NCBI RefSeq assembly: GCF_006483455.1
Contig: NZ_PPPU01000051.1
Coordinates: forward strand, 1-41,311
Length of the DNA stretch: 41,311 nt
Direction: 5' to 3'
Source: Methylomonas koyamae
GTDB lineage: Bacteria > Pseudomonadota > Gammaproteobacteria > Methylococcales > Methylomonadaceae
Position numbers and translations under genes: made by a program
Part shown: positions 27,354-36,826 of the stretch, one piece after another
Numbering within the stretch: the first letter of the stretch is position 1
Layout: every line of letters begins with the position of its first letter
The notes under the pieces: model-generated
What the model was told of the DNA's origin: nothing
Databases searched by the model: none
Seen by the model: only the letters and a program-made list of their open reading frames with translations

Positions 27354-27370
27354 TGCACAACCGTAGTGCA
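27354..27370 (-). promoter_or_regulatory. NtrC-type activator site
   Basis: TGCAC, seven bases, GTGCA: the arms and spacing of the NtrC consensus (as in the glnA enhancers). It is centred about 98 bases upstream of the predicted sigma-54 start. A second half-site GGTGCA lies at 27398-27403. Confidence 0.7.
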
Positions 27371-27522
27371 ACAGCAGCAGCACGACTCTTTCAAATTGGT
27401 GCAAAAAAGGGCTGGCAATGGCGGTTGCTGGTACCGGTAGCGGCAACATCAACCGGCTTTGATGACACAGTCGAGCTTGCGCATTAATCCAACCCGACTA
27501 CCTGCATCCGGACCGTCAGCGA

Positions 27523-27675
27523 CTATTCCGGTTTGTTATTGGCTTTATAGCGCCAAATTCCGACCAACCCGCTCAGCCCAACCACCACGGCGAACACCAG
27601 GGTTGGGTTTTGATAAAGTACGTCGATGAGTGCGCCGACGATTTTCGGCGTACTGCGGTAGCAGGAAATGTCCAT
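27523..27675 (-). CDS. Small single-helix membrane protein, 50 residues
   Basis: The ATG at 27675 has CCGGAG upstream and starts MDISCYRSTPKIVGALIDVL. One strongly hydrophobic helix follows (TLVFAVVVGLSGLVGIW), then a basic tail RYKANNKPE, giving a predicted inside-positive C-terminus. A longer in-frame reading to 27753 lacks a ribosome site and has a poor composition. I recognise no family. It is on the same strand as the guanidine operon and ends about 230 bases upstream of its sigma-54 promoter, with the NtrC site in between, so it is probably a separate unit. Confidence 0.5.
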   Translation of the reverse strand: MDISCYRSTPKIVGALIDVLYQNPTLVFAVVVGLSGLVGIWRYKANNKPE

Positions 27676-27752
27676 ACCGAACTCCGGATGATTGCAAAAA
27701 GCCCAGCTTATTGGCAAAGGCGCGGATTGTCCAGTTACTGGCAACCAACCCA

Positions 27753-27789
27753 ATTCCCAGCGCCTTTGTGCCGGCCTTTAGCTGGGAAT
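27753..27789 (-). terminator. 9-bp inverted repeat, possible terminator
   Basis: ATTCCCAGC (27753-27761) and GCTGGGAAT (27781-27789) form a perfect stem with a 19-base loop. It lies between the regulator remnant and the small membrane protein. Only a weak T-rich stretch (TTGGGTT) follows on the minus strand. Confidence 0.4.
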
Positions 27790-27822
27790 AAGCTGGCCGC
27801 CCCCTTACCCGGCTGCAACCGC

Positions 27823-28125
27823 CTAGCGAAATTGCCCGGGCTTGATGTCCAGTTTTTTTAATTTGGCGTAAACCGCTCTAGGCGTAATACCCATCGCTTC
27901 CGCAACTTGCTTGACGTTGCCGTGATGGCTTTGCAGGGCTTGTTGCAGAAAGGCCTGTTCGGCGTCTTTCAATAAATTGTGCTTGCGATCGTTCCAGTCG
28001 CTGCCGACTGCGGCCGAGGCAGGCTGATCCAACTCGAGACGCGTCAGTTCGCTGCTCTTGCAGAACAAAACGCTACGTTCCAGGGTGTTTTCCAATTCGC
28101 GGACATCGCCCGGCCTGAAGTCGAA
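27823..28125 (-). pseudogene. C-terminal remnant of a sigma-54-dependent activator
   Basis: The last about 100 codons of an NtrC-family regulator are intact: PGDVRELENTLERSVLFC, the end of the AAA+ sigma-54-interaction domain, then a Fis-type helix-turn-helix (LKDAEQAFLQQALQSHHGNV, VAEAMGITPRAVYAKLKKL). Everything upstream (receiver or GAF domain, the Walker motifs and the GAFTGA loop) is missing. Homology stops at about 28125, just before DFRPGD, where another gene fragment on the opposite strand begins. Normal family members are 400-550 residues, so this is a truncated, non-functional relic. A free Fis-type DNA-binding fragment could still be made if transcribed, but no good start is visible. 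Confidence 0.75.
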
Positions 28126-28246
28126 AACCTGGCTGAGCGGGATCAACAACCGGACCGTCGGCGGCAATCTGTCGGTCAAATTGTTCGACGGCGAAGTCAC
28201 CCGTGAAGCCAACATCGGCATGAATTCGCCGTATTACCCGGCATAA
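28125..28246 (+). pseudogene. C-terminal fragment of an unidentified gene
   Basis: From about 28125 to the TAA at 28246 the plus strand reads about 40 codons with strong G/C third-position bias typical of real genes here: WLSGINNRTVGGNLSVKLFD, then GEVTREANIGMNSPYYPA. The pattern looks beta-rich. There is no start near the left end, because that end coincides with the breakpoint of the sigma-54 activator remnant. I do not recognise the family. The coding signal is from codon bias only, so confidence is moderate. Confidence 0.4.
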
Positions 28247-28282
28247 ACGAGCCAGGGGCTCGGCCGGACGAAGCAAAATCGG

Positions 28283-30133
<1,851 letters not shown>

Positions 30134-30294
30134 TATAGCGGATTGGCGGAGGCGGCAATTTCGGCGGCTTTGCCGGAGGCCGGCAGCTGGGCGGAAGGGA
30201 GTGCCGGTGTTGCTCCGGCTACGCCGGAAGGTTTGTTTTGACGCTCAGTGCTTAAACAGCGTTACGCGCAGTAGGCGGCGAAAAATGGCGGATA

Positions 30295-30636
30295 TCAGGT
30301 TTTTTTGTAAGCCTGGGTGGCGCGGATCCCGCGCTCCAGCGATTGCTGTTGTTTTGCCATCGCCGATTTGTCGGCTTCGACCTTACTCAAAAATCCGGCA
30401 TCGTCGGCTAATGTCGACAGGGCAACTTGCTTAACCCATTCCCGACGCTCAGCGGGTATTTGCTGGCCGGCGATGCGTTCCAGATAAGACTGCCTGGACG
30501 CCAAAATAGCGGGAAGCTCGTCCCATTCGGCGTCGGCCAGGCATTGTTCGATCCGACGTTTGAAACCCAGCAGTACTGCCTCATAGTTATCGAGCTCGAG
30601 GCCAAGCTCGGGGTTTACCGACTCAACCGATGGCAT
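30295..30636 (-). CDS. fliT: FliT-like flagellar chaperone
   Basis: 113 residues, mostly alpha-helical and charged, with coiled-coil character (YEAVLLGFKRRIEQCLADAE, DELPAILASRQSYLERIAG). Length, helicity and position directly after fliS fit FliT, the chaperone for the filament cap protein FliD, which in enterics also restrains FlhDC. Sequence conservation in this family is low, so the call rests largely on context. It overlaps the end of fliS by 14 bases, suggesting coupled translation. Confidence 0.7.
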   Translation of the reverse strand: MPSVESVNPELGLELDNYEAVLLGFKRRIEQCLADAEWDELPAILASRQSYLERIAGQQIPAERREWVKQVALSTLADDAGFLSKVEADKSAMAKQQQSLERGIRATQAYKKT

Positions 30637-31012
30637 CCCACGCCTCTTTGATGTCTTTCATCAACGACGCCACTTCATCCAGAATCTGTTCGCTGTTCTC
30701 GCCGCTGGCTTGTAACAAACGCAGGTTAATGTAGTTATACAGCTGATTCAGATTGGCGGCGATGTCTCCGCCTTGTTCGATATCGACGGCCTCATTCAAG
30801 CCGCCGATGATACCCATGGCTTTGGAGATATAAACGCTCTTGGCTTCCAAATCGCCGTGAGCGATCGCACCTTTTGCGGAGTTGATTCTGGCTAGAAAGC
30901 CTTCCATCAACATTTGTATCAGCCGATGCGGTGACTCTTCGCCTAAGCCGCTAGAGGTATGTACATCTGCGTACTGCCTTGCACCGTTTCGAGTTTTCGC
31001 CATTGCGTACAT
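30623..31012 (-). CDS. fliS: Flagellar export chaperone FliS
   Basis: 129 residues. The conserved FliS features are clear: the N-terminal ARQYADVHTSS helix that binds flagellin, SPHRLIQMLMEGFLARINSA, and the helix LNQLYNYINLRLLQASGEN near the C-terminus. FliS holds flagellin monomers unfolded in the cytoplasm until export. Normal length for the family. It starts 12 bases after fliD and overlaps fliT, so it belongs to the fliD operon. Start: the first ATG (31012); a second at 31003 (MAKTRNG) is possible. Confidence 0.93.
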   Translation of the reverse strand: MYAMAKTRNGARQYADVHTSSGLGEESPHRLIQMLMEGFLARINSAKGAIAHGDLEAKSVYISKAMGIIGGLNEAVDIEQGGDIAANLNQLYNYINLRLLQASGENSEQILDEVASLMKDIKEAWDAIG

Positions 31013-31024
31013 ATTAATCCCCTA

Positions 31025-32419
31025 TTACAACGAGTTAATCCAATTCGTCAGAAAACTACCCGTATTCTTAAATTGTCCGACCGCACTATCCATTGCGATA
31101 AATTGTTTCTGTAAAGCCGCCTGCACCCGCTCGAACCTGACATTGACGTCGTCTTTCCGGTCGTCCAGTTTGGAAATGGTTTTGTTCAACGACGTTTGCT
31201 GGCTATCTATCGAGCCACCGGATTGCAACAACCCGGACAGCTTTGAAGCCAATCGAGTCGCGACGCCGTCGGTAGACGAAAACACATCGCTAACAGACTG
31301 AAAATTGGCGGCCAATGCGGTTTTTAATTTGGAACTGTCCAAGGACATCACGCCGTCCTTGTTGACGGAAACCCCGATCATCGCCAAGGAATTGTAGTCC
31401 CCACTGGCGGAGGATACGGTTCCGGACGTGTTCTGCCGAATCTGGGTCGCAACATAACGCAAGGTCGAATCGCCGATCAATGCGCCGTTGCCGCTACCGT
31501 CGCTACTACCGCCGTATTTGCCGAGATTTTTTACCGTGCTATTCAATTTGTTGTAGGCGGTGACGAAAGCATTGATGCTATTCGCTATCGCATCGTTATC
31601 GACGCCGACGTTGATAGTCACCGGCTTGTTCGCCTCGGTTTGCGCGGCCAGATTCAACGTCACACCGGGCAATACATCGGTAATACTATTACTGCTTCTG
31701 GTCGCGGTTTGACCATCGATTGAAATCACGGCGTCCTGCGCGACAGTTTTGATATCCAGGTTGGCGGAAGATAGTTGCGCCAGACTGACGTTACCGCCGA
31801 TATTGCCGTCATCGGTGCCACTCACGGTGAAGCCGCTGGCGGTACCCGTGTTTTTTGCGGTTAATACCAATTTGGACACGGTACCAGTATGGGTCGCGTT
31901 GTCGACATTGACGATACTGGCCGAAACAAAAGTATTGCCGTCGGCTTTGTTGATCGCATCGCGCAGTTTTTCCAAGGTATTGTTACTGCTGTCGACCGTA
32001 ATATTGAAGCTGTCGCCCGAGGTCGCCGAGAACGATAGCGTGCCCGAGTTCAATGCACTCGTCACTCCGGCAAACTCGACGTTGGCAACGGCTTTCTGCG
32101 CCTTGGCCAGCTGCGTGATTTCCAGCGCATAAGTTCCGCTAGCGGCAAACGCGTCCGCCGTAATTTTGAGTTTGGACTCGTCCGAAGACGAGCTGGTATG
32201 CGCACGAAAGGCACTACCGTCTTTCAAGGCATTGATTGCCGTTTGAAAGTCGGATAGTGCGCTTTTTAATGTCCCCAAGCCGCTCAGCCTGGCGCTGGCG
32301 GTATCTCGTTGCCGTTGAATCGCATTCAACTGCGGTTGAGTCTCCGCCCTAGCCAGTTGCGAGACCAGCCCTTGAATATCGATACCGCTGCCGAGACCCG
32401 TAGAAGACACTATGCCCAT
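31025..32419 (-). CDS. fliD: Flagellar filament cap protein FliD
   Basis: 464 residues. N-terminal MGIVSSTGLGSGIDIQGLVS and LARAETQPQLNAIQRQ are typical of FliD. A Ser/Thr/Asn-rich middle holds the variable domains, and a C-terminal helical region (LNKTISKLDDRKDDVNVRFERVQAALQKQFIAMDSAV) packs against the N-terminus. FliD forms the pentameric cap that folds flagellin at the filament tip. The ribosome site GGGAGGG lies just upstream. It follows flaG by 18 bases and precedes fliS, the usual order. Exported through the flagellar type III system, so no Sec signal is expected. Confidence 0.94.
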   Translation of the reverse strand: MGIVSSTGLGSGIDIQGLVSQLARAETQPQLNAIQRQRDTASARLSGLGTLKSALSDFQTAINALKDGSAFRAHTSSSSDESKLKITADAFAASGTYALEITQLAKAQKAVANVEFAGVTSALNSGTLSFSATSGDSFNITVDSSNNTLEKLRDAINKADGNTFVSASIVNVDNATHTGTVSKLVLTAKNTGTASGFTVSGTDDGNIGGNVSLAQLSSANLDIKTVAQDAVISIDGQTATRSSNSITDVLPGVTLNLAAQTEANKPVTINVGVDNDAIANSINAFVTAYNKLNSTVKNLGKYGGSSDGSGNGALIGDSTLRYVATQIRQNTSGTVSSASGDYNSLAMIGVSVNKDGVMSLDSSKLKTALAANFQSVSDVFSSTDGVATRLASKLSGLLQSGGSIDSQQTSLNKTISKLDDRKDDVNVRFERVQAALQKQFIAMDSAVGQFKNTGSFLTNWINSL

Positions 32420-32437
32420 GACACCCTCCCAAACCGA

Positions 32438-32881
32438 CTAAGCTCGGTCCTGAATCACCGAACCCTGATCGCCTTCCAGTTCCTGCATCCGCTTGATAAA
32501 AGCCAACATTTCTTCGGATGGAATTTGCCGCACCAATTCTCCACTTTCGCTATCGACGATCTTGACCACAACTTCTTTGGTATCGGAGTCGATTTTGAAC
32601 TGCAAATTGCGTTGAGTCGCTTGCAGTATGGAATTTCCCTCTTTTGCGGCTTGCCGGACTACCTCCAGCGGCGGCTTTTGATCGGCTTTGTCTTTTTTCT
32701 CGTTTCCAGCCAAAGCGGTTACCGCGCCTTGTTTGTCTTGAGATAAAGCGGCGACATTGCTGCCGCCCTGATCGTTTGTCGCCTTCGCGTTTTGCGGTAG
32801 TACTTTACCCGTCTCTTGCTTATCGGTTTTTACGGTAGTCACAGGAACCAGTTTCAACACATTTGTAATTTCACTGTTCAT
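32438..32881 (-). CDS. flaG: FlaG-family flagellar protein
   Basis: 147 residues. The C-terminal half is the FlaG domain: LQFKIDSDTKEVVVKIVDSE, then SGELVRQIPSEEMLAFIKRM. The N-terminal half is low-complexity and rich in Lys, Gln, Ala and Asn, as often seen. FlaG affects filament length in polar-flagellate bacteria; its mechanism is not established. It lies between flagellin and fliD, the typical position. An AAGGG lies upstream of the ATG. A hairpin at 32911-32936 separates it from flagellin. Confidence 0.9.
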   Translation of the reverse strand: MNSEITNVLKLVPVTTVKTDKQETGKVLPQNAKATNDQGGSNVAALSQDKQGAVTALAGNEKKDKADQKPPLEVVRQAAKEGNSILQATQRNLQFKIDSDTKEVVVKIVDSESGELVRQIPSEEMLAFIKRMQELEGDQGSVIQDRA

Positions 32882-32910
32882 GACATTAACCCTTGTTAAG
32901 TAAACATGAT

Positions 32911-32936
32911 GGAAGGCCGCGGTTAAGCAGCCTTCC
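32911..32936 (-). terminator. Hairpin between flagellin and flaG
   Basis: GGAAGGC and GCCTTCC form a 7-bp stem with a 12-base loop just after the flagellin stop, without a U run. It may end most flagellin transcripts or stabilise their 3' end. Confidence 0.45.
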
Positions 32937-32944
32937 TACTAACC

Positions 32945-33796
32945 TTATCTAAGCAAGCTGAGCACCGTTTGCGATGACTGATTGGCTTGCGCCAGCATCG
33001 CCGTACCGGCTTGTTGCAGAATTTGGGTCCGGCTCAGGTTAGAAGTTTCGGTTGCGAAATCGGCATCCATAATTCTAGACCGTGCGGCGCTTTGGTTTTC
33101 GATCGAAGACTGCAAATTGCCGATAGTCGTGGTAAAGCGGTTTTGGATAGCACCCAAAGTCGAGCGGAAAGTATCGATCTTTTTGATCGCGTTATCAATG
33201 GCGTCGATCGCATCCCTGGTATCGCCGGAAGCGGCGCCGGAACCGATAGAAACCGCACCGGTACTGAACAACGATTGTATACCTGAAGCGGTAGCCAAAT
33301 CACTGACGTTGATCGAAATCTGGTTGTTGGCCGAGGTTCCGGCCCCCACTTGGAAATTGACGTTAGCCAATGAACCGTTCAACACTTTTTTACCGTTGAA
33401 CTCGGTATTCTTGATGATACGGCCAATCTCATCGCCCAACTGTTTGAATTCGGTCTGCAATTTTTCCCGATCGCTAGAGCTTACCGCACCGAAGTTGGAA
33501 GCCTGTACCGCCAAGTCCCGCATCCGTTGCATGGTCTCGGTGATAGAACCCATTGCGCTCTCTGCAGTTTGCGCCATTGAAATACCGTCGTTGGCATTAC
33601 GGATCGCCACGGTCATACCTCTGATTTGCGAGGTCATACCGTCGCTGATCGCCAAGCCCGCAGCGTCGTCTTTGGCAGAGTTAACCCGCAAACCGGAGGA
33701 CAATCTCTCCATGGAGGTTTTCAGCGAGCTAGTGGTATTGCTCAATAACCGTTGGCTGGTTAATGAAGCTACGTTGGTGTTGATGACCATTGACAT
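32945..33796 (-). CDS. fliC: Flagellin
   Basis: 283 residues, a short flagellin. The N-terminal D0/D1 region starts MSMVINTNVASLTSQRLLSN and continues with SGLRVNSAKDDAAGLAISDGM and NDGISMAQTAESAMGSITETMQRMRDL. The C-terminal D1/D0 region has NRFTTTIGNLQSSIENQSAARSRIMDADFA and ends TQILQQAGTAMLAQANQSSQ. The central variable domain is only about 100 residues and rich in Ser/Thr/Asn/Gly, offering possible O-glycosylation sites. AGGAGGATAACATC precedes the ATG, a strong site as expected for an abundant protein. Transcribed from the sigma-28 promoter upstream. The nonulosonic-acid genes immediately upstream suggest that the filament is glycosylated. Confidence 0.96.
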   Translation of the reverse strand: MSMVINTNVASLTSQRLLSNTTSSLKTSMERLSSGLRVNSAKDDAAGLAISDGMTSQIRGMTVAIRNANDGISMAQTAESAMGSITETMQRMRDLAVQASNFGAVSSSDREKLQTEFKQLGDEIGRIIKNTEFNGKKVLNGSLANVNFQVGAGTSANNQISINVSDLATASGIQSLFSTGAVSIGSGAASGDTRDAIDAIDNAIKKIDTFRSTLGAIQNRFTTTIGNLQSSIENQSAARSRIMDADFATETSNLSRTQILQQAGTAMLAQANQSSQTVLSLLR

Positions 33797-33892
33797 GATG
33801 TTATCCTCCTAGTACGTCCGGCTACGTGAGCGGAAACGACTGATGTTGGTTAAGTGACTGAAGAAAAATGATTCATTTCGAACTCGAAGGAT

Positions 33893-33919
33893 GTATCGGC
33901 GTCGTTTTGAATTCCTTTA
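33893..33919 (-). promoter_or_regulatory. Sigma-28 (FliA) promoter of flagellin
   Basis: On the minus strand TAAAG, 14 bases, then GCCGATAC, against the consensus TAAAGTTT-N11-GCCGATAA. One mismatch is in the last base of the -10 box. The predicted start is about 90 bases before the flagellin ATG. It lies between the sugar-gene cluster and fliC, making flagellin a class-3 flagellar gene. Confidence 0.85.
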
Positions 33920-33930
33920 ACCTCGCACTT

Positions 33931-34983
33931 TCAAAAATACTGGGCAAATTCGCCTTGGGCGCGTAAAAAGTCGGCTTCGCGGCCGATGTCCAACCAGTAG
34001 TCATTGACCGCAAACATAGACACCGCCTCGCCTAGAGCGATTTGCTGATTAAAAAGGGTCGGCATATCCAGCTTTTTCTGCTCGGCAATGCTCTTTACCA
34101 AACTGTGATCTAACACATAAATTCCCGCGTTCGCCAAACAGCTCTGCAGCGGCTTTTCCTCAATGCCGACGATGCGTTGCTGTTCGGCCGAGACCACGCC
34201 GTACGGTATTTGGTACTCGTAATGCCGGACGCACATCGTCGCGATCGCCTGCTGTTCGTTGTGGTAAGCCAGCAAACGGGAAAAATCGATTTGAGTCAGA
34301 ATGTCGCCGTTCATCACGATCAGCGGCACATCCGGCAACTCGTCCGGCAATAAGCCGATCGCACCGGCAGTCCCCATCGGCTCGGCTTCGTCGATATAAC
34401 TGATCGAAATCCCCCAGCGGCCGCCGTCACCGAAATAGTTTTTGATTTGGTCGGCCTTGTAGTGCACCGCGATGAAAAACTGGCGGAAACCGGATTTCAC
34501 GAAATTCTCAATGATGGTTTGCAAAATAGGCTTGCCGCCGATTTCCAACAACGGCTTCGGGCAATCGTCGGTGTAAGGCCGCAAGCGCTTACCAAAACCG
34601 CCGGCCATCAGAAATACCGGGTTCGGAAACGACGGTTGTTTATACAGCGCTTGAAGCGACTCCAGCCGCATCACCCTGCCCTGATCGTCGACCACCGGCA
34701 ATTGATAGAGATGATGCCCTTCCATCATCGCAATCAACTGAGTTTTACTGTCGAGTAAACTCGCGACCTTAGGCCGCTTGTTCATCACATCGACCACCGG
34801 GTGTTCCAACGACAAACCGCGAATCAGCGCCCGGCGGATATCGCCGTCGGTGACGACCCCGACCAATTTTTCCAGGTCGTCCACCACCAACGCAATTTGC
34901 AATGCGCCGCGGTCGATCACTTCTATCGTCGTCCGCAGGCTCGCTTCCGGCCTGATCAATACTTGCTGCCAATGCTGCTTCAT
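33931..34983 (-). CDS. ptmE: PtmE-like sugar nucleotidyltransferase with CBS pair
   Basis: 350 residues. Two N-terminal CBS motifs (about 1-118; LVGVVTDGDIRRALI, YQLPVVDDQGRVM) precede a nucleotidyltransferase domain with FLMAGGFGKRLRPYTDDCPK and MNGDILTQIDF. The same fusion occurs in Campylobacter PtmE, which makes GDP-glucosamine at the entry of the GDP-linked legionaminic acid pathway; homologs are often annotated as mannose-1-phosphate guanylyltransferase. Beside a legI-type synthase, the PtmE role is the best reading. It is the third gene of a tight cluster, 2 bases after the acyltransferase. The CBS pair suggests control by an adenine nucleotide. The flagellin promoter lies just beyond its stop. 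Confidence 0.82.
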   Translation of the reverse strand: MKQHWQQVLIRPEASLRTTIEVIDRGALQIALVVDDLEKLVGVVTDGDIRRALIRGLSLEHPVVDVMNKRPKVASLLDSKTQLIAMMEGHHLYQLPVVDDQGRVMRLESLQALYKQPSFPNPVFLMAGGFGKRLRPYTDDCPKPLLEIGGKPILQTIIENFVKSGFRQFFIAVHYKADQIKNYFGDGGRWGISISYIDEAEPMGTAGAIGLLPDELPDVPLIVMNGDILTQIDFSRLLAYHNEQQAIATMCVRHYEYQIPYGVVSAEQQRIVGIEEKPLQSCLANAGIYVLDHSLVKSIAEQKKLDMPTLFNQQIALGEAVSMFAVNDYWLDIGREADFLRAQGEFAQYF

Positions 34984-34985
34984 GT

Positions 34986-35624
34986 CTATAAATCCTGAAT
35001 CTGAGAACGAGCCGGATACACGATCTGGCGCGCGCCGATGTCCTTGGTGACGACGCTGCCGGCGCCGACGATACTGCCGCTGCCGATACGTATACCCTGA
35101 ATCACCACCGCCCCGGTACCAATATGCGTACCATCGCCGATTTCAACGCCCCCGCTAAGCACCGCCCCCGGTGCGATGTGGACGTGACGGCCGATCCGGC
35201 ACTCGTGGTCAACAATTGCTCCGCTGTTGACGATACAGTTCTCAGCAATTAACGCGCCAACTTGTATCACAGCACCGGCCATGACCTGCACCCCGGCTGC
35301 CAGACGCACTTGCCCGGCCACAAACGCCGCCGGGTCCAACACGCTTTGGAAGCGGTAGCCGGCGGCGCAGAAGTCGTCGAACAAGGTGCTGCGCATACGG
35401 TTGTCGTGCGGTAAGGAACCGATGCCATTGACCAGCAACACTTGATCCGGCTCGAAGCCGCGTACCGCCTCGTCTCCGCCCAGAACTCGGCAGCCCAGCC
35501 ATTCGCTACCCGGCAGCCGCGCCGGATCGGTCACGCCGACGATTTCGAAACCGCAGCGTTGCAACATGCCCAACAACACCTTGGCATGGCCGCCGCTCCC
35601 CAGCAATATCACCGGCTTTTTCAT
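34986..35624 (-). CDS. NeuD/PglD-like sugar O/N-acyltransferase
   Basis: 212 residues from the ATG at 35624, which overlaps the synthase stop as ATGA and has GGGAG upstream. The N-terminal nucleotide-binding-like domain has ILLGSGGHAKVLLGML, and a left-handed beta-helix follows with hexapeptide repeats (VQVMAGAVIQVGALI, HIAPGAVLSGGVEIGDGTHI, GSGSIVGAGSVVTKDI). These are typical of the NeuD/PglD/LegH family, which acetylates sialic-acid-like sugars or their precursors with acetyl-CoA. Acceptor and position cannot be read from the sequence. Strict coupling to the synthase gene on one side and the nucleotidyltransferase on the other places it in the same pathway. Confidence 0.86.
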   Translation of the reverse strand: MKKPVILLGSGGHAKVLLGMLQRCGFEIVGVTDPARLPGSEWLGCRVLGGDEAVRGFEPDQVLLVNGIGSLPHDNRMRSTLFDDFCAAGYRFQSVLDPAAFVAGQVRLAAGVQVMAGAVIQVGALIAENCIVNSGAIVDHECRIGRHVHIAPGAVLSGGVEIGDGTHIGTGAVVIQGIRIGSGSIVGAGSVVTKDIGARQIVYPARSQIQDL

Positions 35625-36709
35625 CGCGGCTCCCGCCCGCCGGCAATCAAATCGTCGACCTGATAGCTTTGTGGGCTGACAACGCCCAAAAGCCGCCAAT
35701 ATTCCATCGGGCTTAAGCCGGTACCGGGACGCTTGCACGCCAAATTTTCGACACTAAACGAATCGCCGGCGGCGATAACCTCGGCCGCGACCAGACTTTT
35801 TCGAGCGACATCGCGAGTTTTCAACTCAACCGGTTGCGGTACTTTCAGCGGCGAGCCAAGCGCATGCTCCACTACTCTGACTGCTTCGACCATTTGTTTC
35901 AGCTCGTCCGGCTCCAAGGAGACTTGATGATCCGGCCCTTTCAAGCTGCGGTCCAACGTGAAATGTTTCTCAATTAACACCGCACCGCGGGCCGCGGCAG
36001 CGATCGGCACCGCCAATCCCTCGGTATGATCCGAGTACCCGGCCGGCAAGCCGAAAGCCTGGGCCAGCGTATCCATGGCCCGCAAATGCGCGTGCTCCGG
36101 CGGCGTCGGATATTCGCTGGTGCAGTGCAGCAAGGTAACTTTTTGCCGCAACACGCTTTGGCCTTGCGCCGAAGCGTAAGCCTCGCGAAACCGGGCCAGA
36201 CCGGGCTGGCTCCACCCGAGATAGCCGAAGGCCAAAACCCCCAACGCAGTCTCCACTTCCCCCATCGTCGCCATACCGGTGGAAACAATAATGTCCTTGC
36301 CGGTTTCGGCATGGGCCAGTAAGAACGGGCCGTTGGTAATTTCTCCGGACGGAATTTTGAGTCTGGCCACACCGACTTCGTCGACCAAGAACCGCAAACT
36401 GTCAATATCGAAGGCGGTAGACAGAAATTCGATAGCGCGACTGCGGCAGTAATCGCGCAAGAGGAGGTGAAACTCGTACTTCAACTCCAACTTGCGCAGC
36501 ATATCGAGTTGGCTTTCCGAAGCATCGGTCGTATGTTTTTGGTAATCGGCCTTGGCTGCAGTCTGCGTTACCAATTTTTCGGCCTTGAAGGTCTGGAATT
36601 TTACTGCATCGGCTCCCGCCGCCGCCGCCGCGTCCACCAGCCGCATCGCGGTTTCCAGATCTCCGTTATGATTAACTCCCGCCTCGGCGATGATAAAAAC
36701 CCGGCTCAT
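35621..36709 (-). CDS. legI: NeuB-family nonulosonate synthase, probably legionaminate synthase
   Basis: 362 residues from the ATG at 36709, preceded by GGGGAG; an in-frame GTG further upstream is rejected. The NeuB TIM barrel has FIIAEAGVNHNGDLETAM, DAVKFQTFKAEKLV, LKIPSGEITNGPFL and the metal/phosphoenolpyruvate region CTSEYPTPPEHAHLRAM; the C-terminal antifreeze-like SAF domain follows (about 300-362, ACKRPGTGLSP). The reaction joins phosphoenolpyruvate to an N-acyl hexosamine to give a nine-carbon acid. Proximity to a PtmE-like gene favours N,N'-diacetyllegionaminic acid over sialic or pseudaminic acid, but this is inference. Other pathway genes (legB, legC, legF) are not in the window. 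Confidence 0.88.
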   Translation of the reverse strand: MSRVFIIAEAGVNHNGDLETAMRLVDAAAAAGADAVKFQTFKAEKLVTQTAAKADYQKHTTDASESQLDMLRKLELKYEFHLLLRDYCRSRAIEFLSTAFDIDSLRFLVDEVGVARLKIPSGEITNGPFLLAHAETGKDIIVSTGMATMGEVETALGVLAFGYLGWSQPGLARFREAYASAQGQSVLRQKVTLLHCTSEYPTPPEHAHLRAMDTLAQAFGLPAGYSDHTEGLAVPIAAAARGAVLIEKHFTLDRSLKGPDHQVSLEPDELKQMVEAVRVVEHALGSPLKVPQPVELKTRDVARKSLVAAEVIAAGDSFSVENLACKRPGTGLSPMEYWRLLGVVSPQSYQVDDLIAGGREPR

Positions 36710-36826
36710 GCCTTGCTTGACTCCCCGGCCGTTTCCGGCCACGACTGACTAAAACCATAAGGTTAGTCCAATCGGCAATGGCCCGCTGCCTTAAAAGCGA
36801 AGTTGGCAGCCTGAAAATCGGCAGGA

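Noticed and set aside
36743-36770. GACTAA/TTAGTC hairpin after the VPLPA-CTERM gene as a terminator
   Set aside because: Only a 6-bp AT-rich stem with no U run on the relevant strand.
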